Assembly: GCF_029626105.1 (NCBI RefSeq)
Contig: NZ_JARUBH010000009.1
Location: forward strand, 620,001 to 684,000
Direction of reading: 5' to 3'
From: Solwaraspora sp. WMMD792
GTDB taxonomy: Bacteria > Actinomycetota > Actinomycetes > Mycobacteriales > Micromonosporaceae
DNA length: 64,000 nt
Positions 63,563 to 64,000 of this stretch are shown one piece after another. Numbering within the stretch: the stretch's first letter is position 1; every line of letters begins with the position of its first letter. The notes beneath the pieces are model-generated. The model made no database searches, had not been told where the DNA came from, and was given only the letters and a program-made list of their open reading frames with translations. Position numbers and translations under genes: made by a program.

Positions 63563-64000
63563 TCATTTGCCGAGATCACGGGGGTGGGCCGCGCCAGGGG
63601 TCGATCTTCTTTCGCCGACCAGGTCCAGCACGTGGTAGCCGTCCACTGTGGGAAACCAGTCGCGGCCGGCGGGTCCGGCGGCGAACAGCGCGGTCGCGTA
63701 GCCGTCGGCCACCGCGAGGTCCGCGCCGATCACCATGGCGGCGCTGTCCCGCTCCACCACGGCCCCGGTGTGCGGGTCGACGACCTTTCGGCTGCCGGCG
63801 GTCAGTCCACTGGTCCCGATCGCTCCGTCCACCATGGTCACGGTGGTCGGCTGGCTGCCCGGCGTGGCGCCGGCCGGGCCGTCGCCGGTGTCTGCGGACC
63901 GCGGCTGCTGCAGGGCGATCCGCCACGGTCCGCCGTGCGGGGCGCGTCCGCGTACCACCAGATCGCCGCCGCTGACCACGGCGTAGTCGGTGATCCCGGC
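63563..64000 (-). CDS. FAD:protein FMN transferase (ApbE-like), C-terminal part
   Basis: About 146 residues visible; the gene enters from beyond the right edge (the frame is open through 64000). The visible chain reads ITDYAVVSGGDLVVRG, then WRIALQQPR, and the ApbE motifs AIGTSGLTAG...DPHTGAV and an ADGYATALFAAG helix that holds the metal and FAD. ApbE proteins attach FMN to threonines of exported flavoproteins, or bind FAD. Usual partners (NosR/RnfG-like FMN-binding proteins, ferric reductase-like membrane proteins) would lie upstream, outside the window. Confidence 0.8.
   Translation of the reverse strand, partial: AGITDYAVVSGGDLVVRGRAPHGGPWRIALQQPRSADTGDGPAGATPGSQPTTVTMVDGAIGTSGLTAGSRKVVDPHTGAVVERDSAAMVIGADLAVADGYATALFAAGPAGRDWFPTVDGYHVLDLVGERRSTPGAAHPRDLGK

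Overview
The window is very GC-rich chromosomal DNA with strong third-position GC, many GTG starts and densely packed genes. The gene content suggests an actinomycete, most likely of the family Micromonosporaceae: paired DUF5753 XRE regulators with DUF397 proteins, a gatCAB - ligA - mnmA - cysteine desulfurase neighbourhood, an ilvD / ilvBNC / serA group and several GGDEF-EAL proteins. The family assignment is inference from content and style, not a database match. I found no rRNA, tRNA, insertion sequence, prophage or CRISPR array.

Layout. 1-5.98 kb: end of a TPP-dependent enzyme, a DrrAB-type ABC exporter, small membrane proteins (PLDc_N, two DUF202) and the electron transfer flavoprotein genes etfBA. 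5.98-9.1 kb: an ECF sigma / RskA-like anti-sigma pair divergent from a DUF4397 surface protein with a C-terminal LADTG sorting signal and its probable class F sortase. 9.1-21.6 kb: housekeeping genes (cysteine desulfurase, mnmA, a core-MetE-like protein, ligA, gatCAB) around a first GGDEF-EAL protein. 21.6-32.8 kb: accessory region with a DUF397/XRE module, small hypothetical genes, a membrane metallophosphoesterase, a sugar-dehydrogenase-like lipoprotein, a DUF1540 protein, a secreted RCC1-repeat protein, a D-2-hydroxyacid dehydrogenase and a second GGDEF-EAL protein. 32.8-34.3 kb: glyA behind a ZTP (pfl) riboswitch. 34.4-44.8 kb: a beta-mannan utilisation cluster (LacI regulator, sugar ABC importer lacking its ATPase, GH2 beta-mannosidase, ROK kinase, secreted GH5-like mannanase). 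44.8-51.4 kb: second DUF397/XRE module, a duplicated-domain lipoprotein, an ECF sigma factor fused to its own anti-sigma-like and membrane region, a GNAT protein, and dinB with a LexA-type box. 51.5-62.9 kb: branched-chain amino acid synthesis (ilvD, then ilvBNC behind a leader-peptide attenuator) with a third GGDEF-EAL gene, mannosyl-3-phosphoglycerate synthase and serA. The right edge holds a small hypothetical gene and the end of an ApbE-like gene.

How the parts work together. In the mannan locus the secreted mannanase would make oligosaccharides, the binding protein and permeases import them, and the intracellular beta-mannosidase and ROK kinase feed the sugar to metabolism; a CebR-like operator lies between the promoter and the first transport gene. 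glyA is predicted to be induced by ZTP when folate/one-carbon supply fails. serA and mpgS both draw on 3-phosphoglycerate.

Two sequence-wide patterns deserve attention. First, many starts have no Shine-Dalgarno but a TANNNT-like box 6-8 nt upstream, the signature of leaderless transcripts, and this rule was used to choose starts. Second, an unusual number of genes carry short (16-27 bp) tandem or near-tandem duplications at or just inside their 3' end, often copying the stop codon; one similar duplication hits a leaderless start codon and would create a mini-ORF with an overlapping restart.
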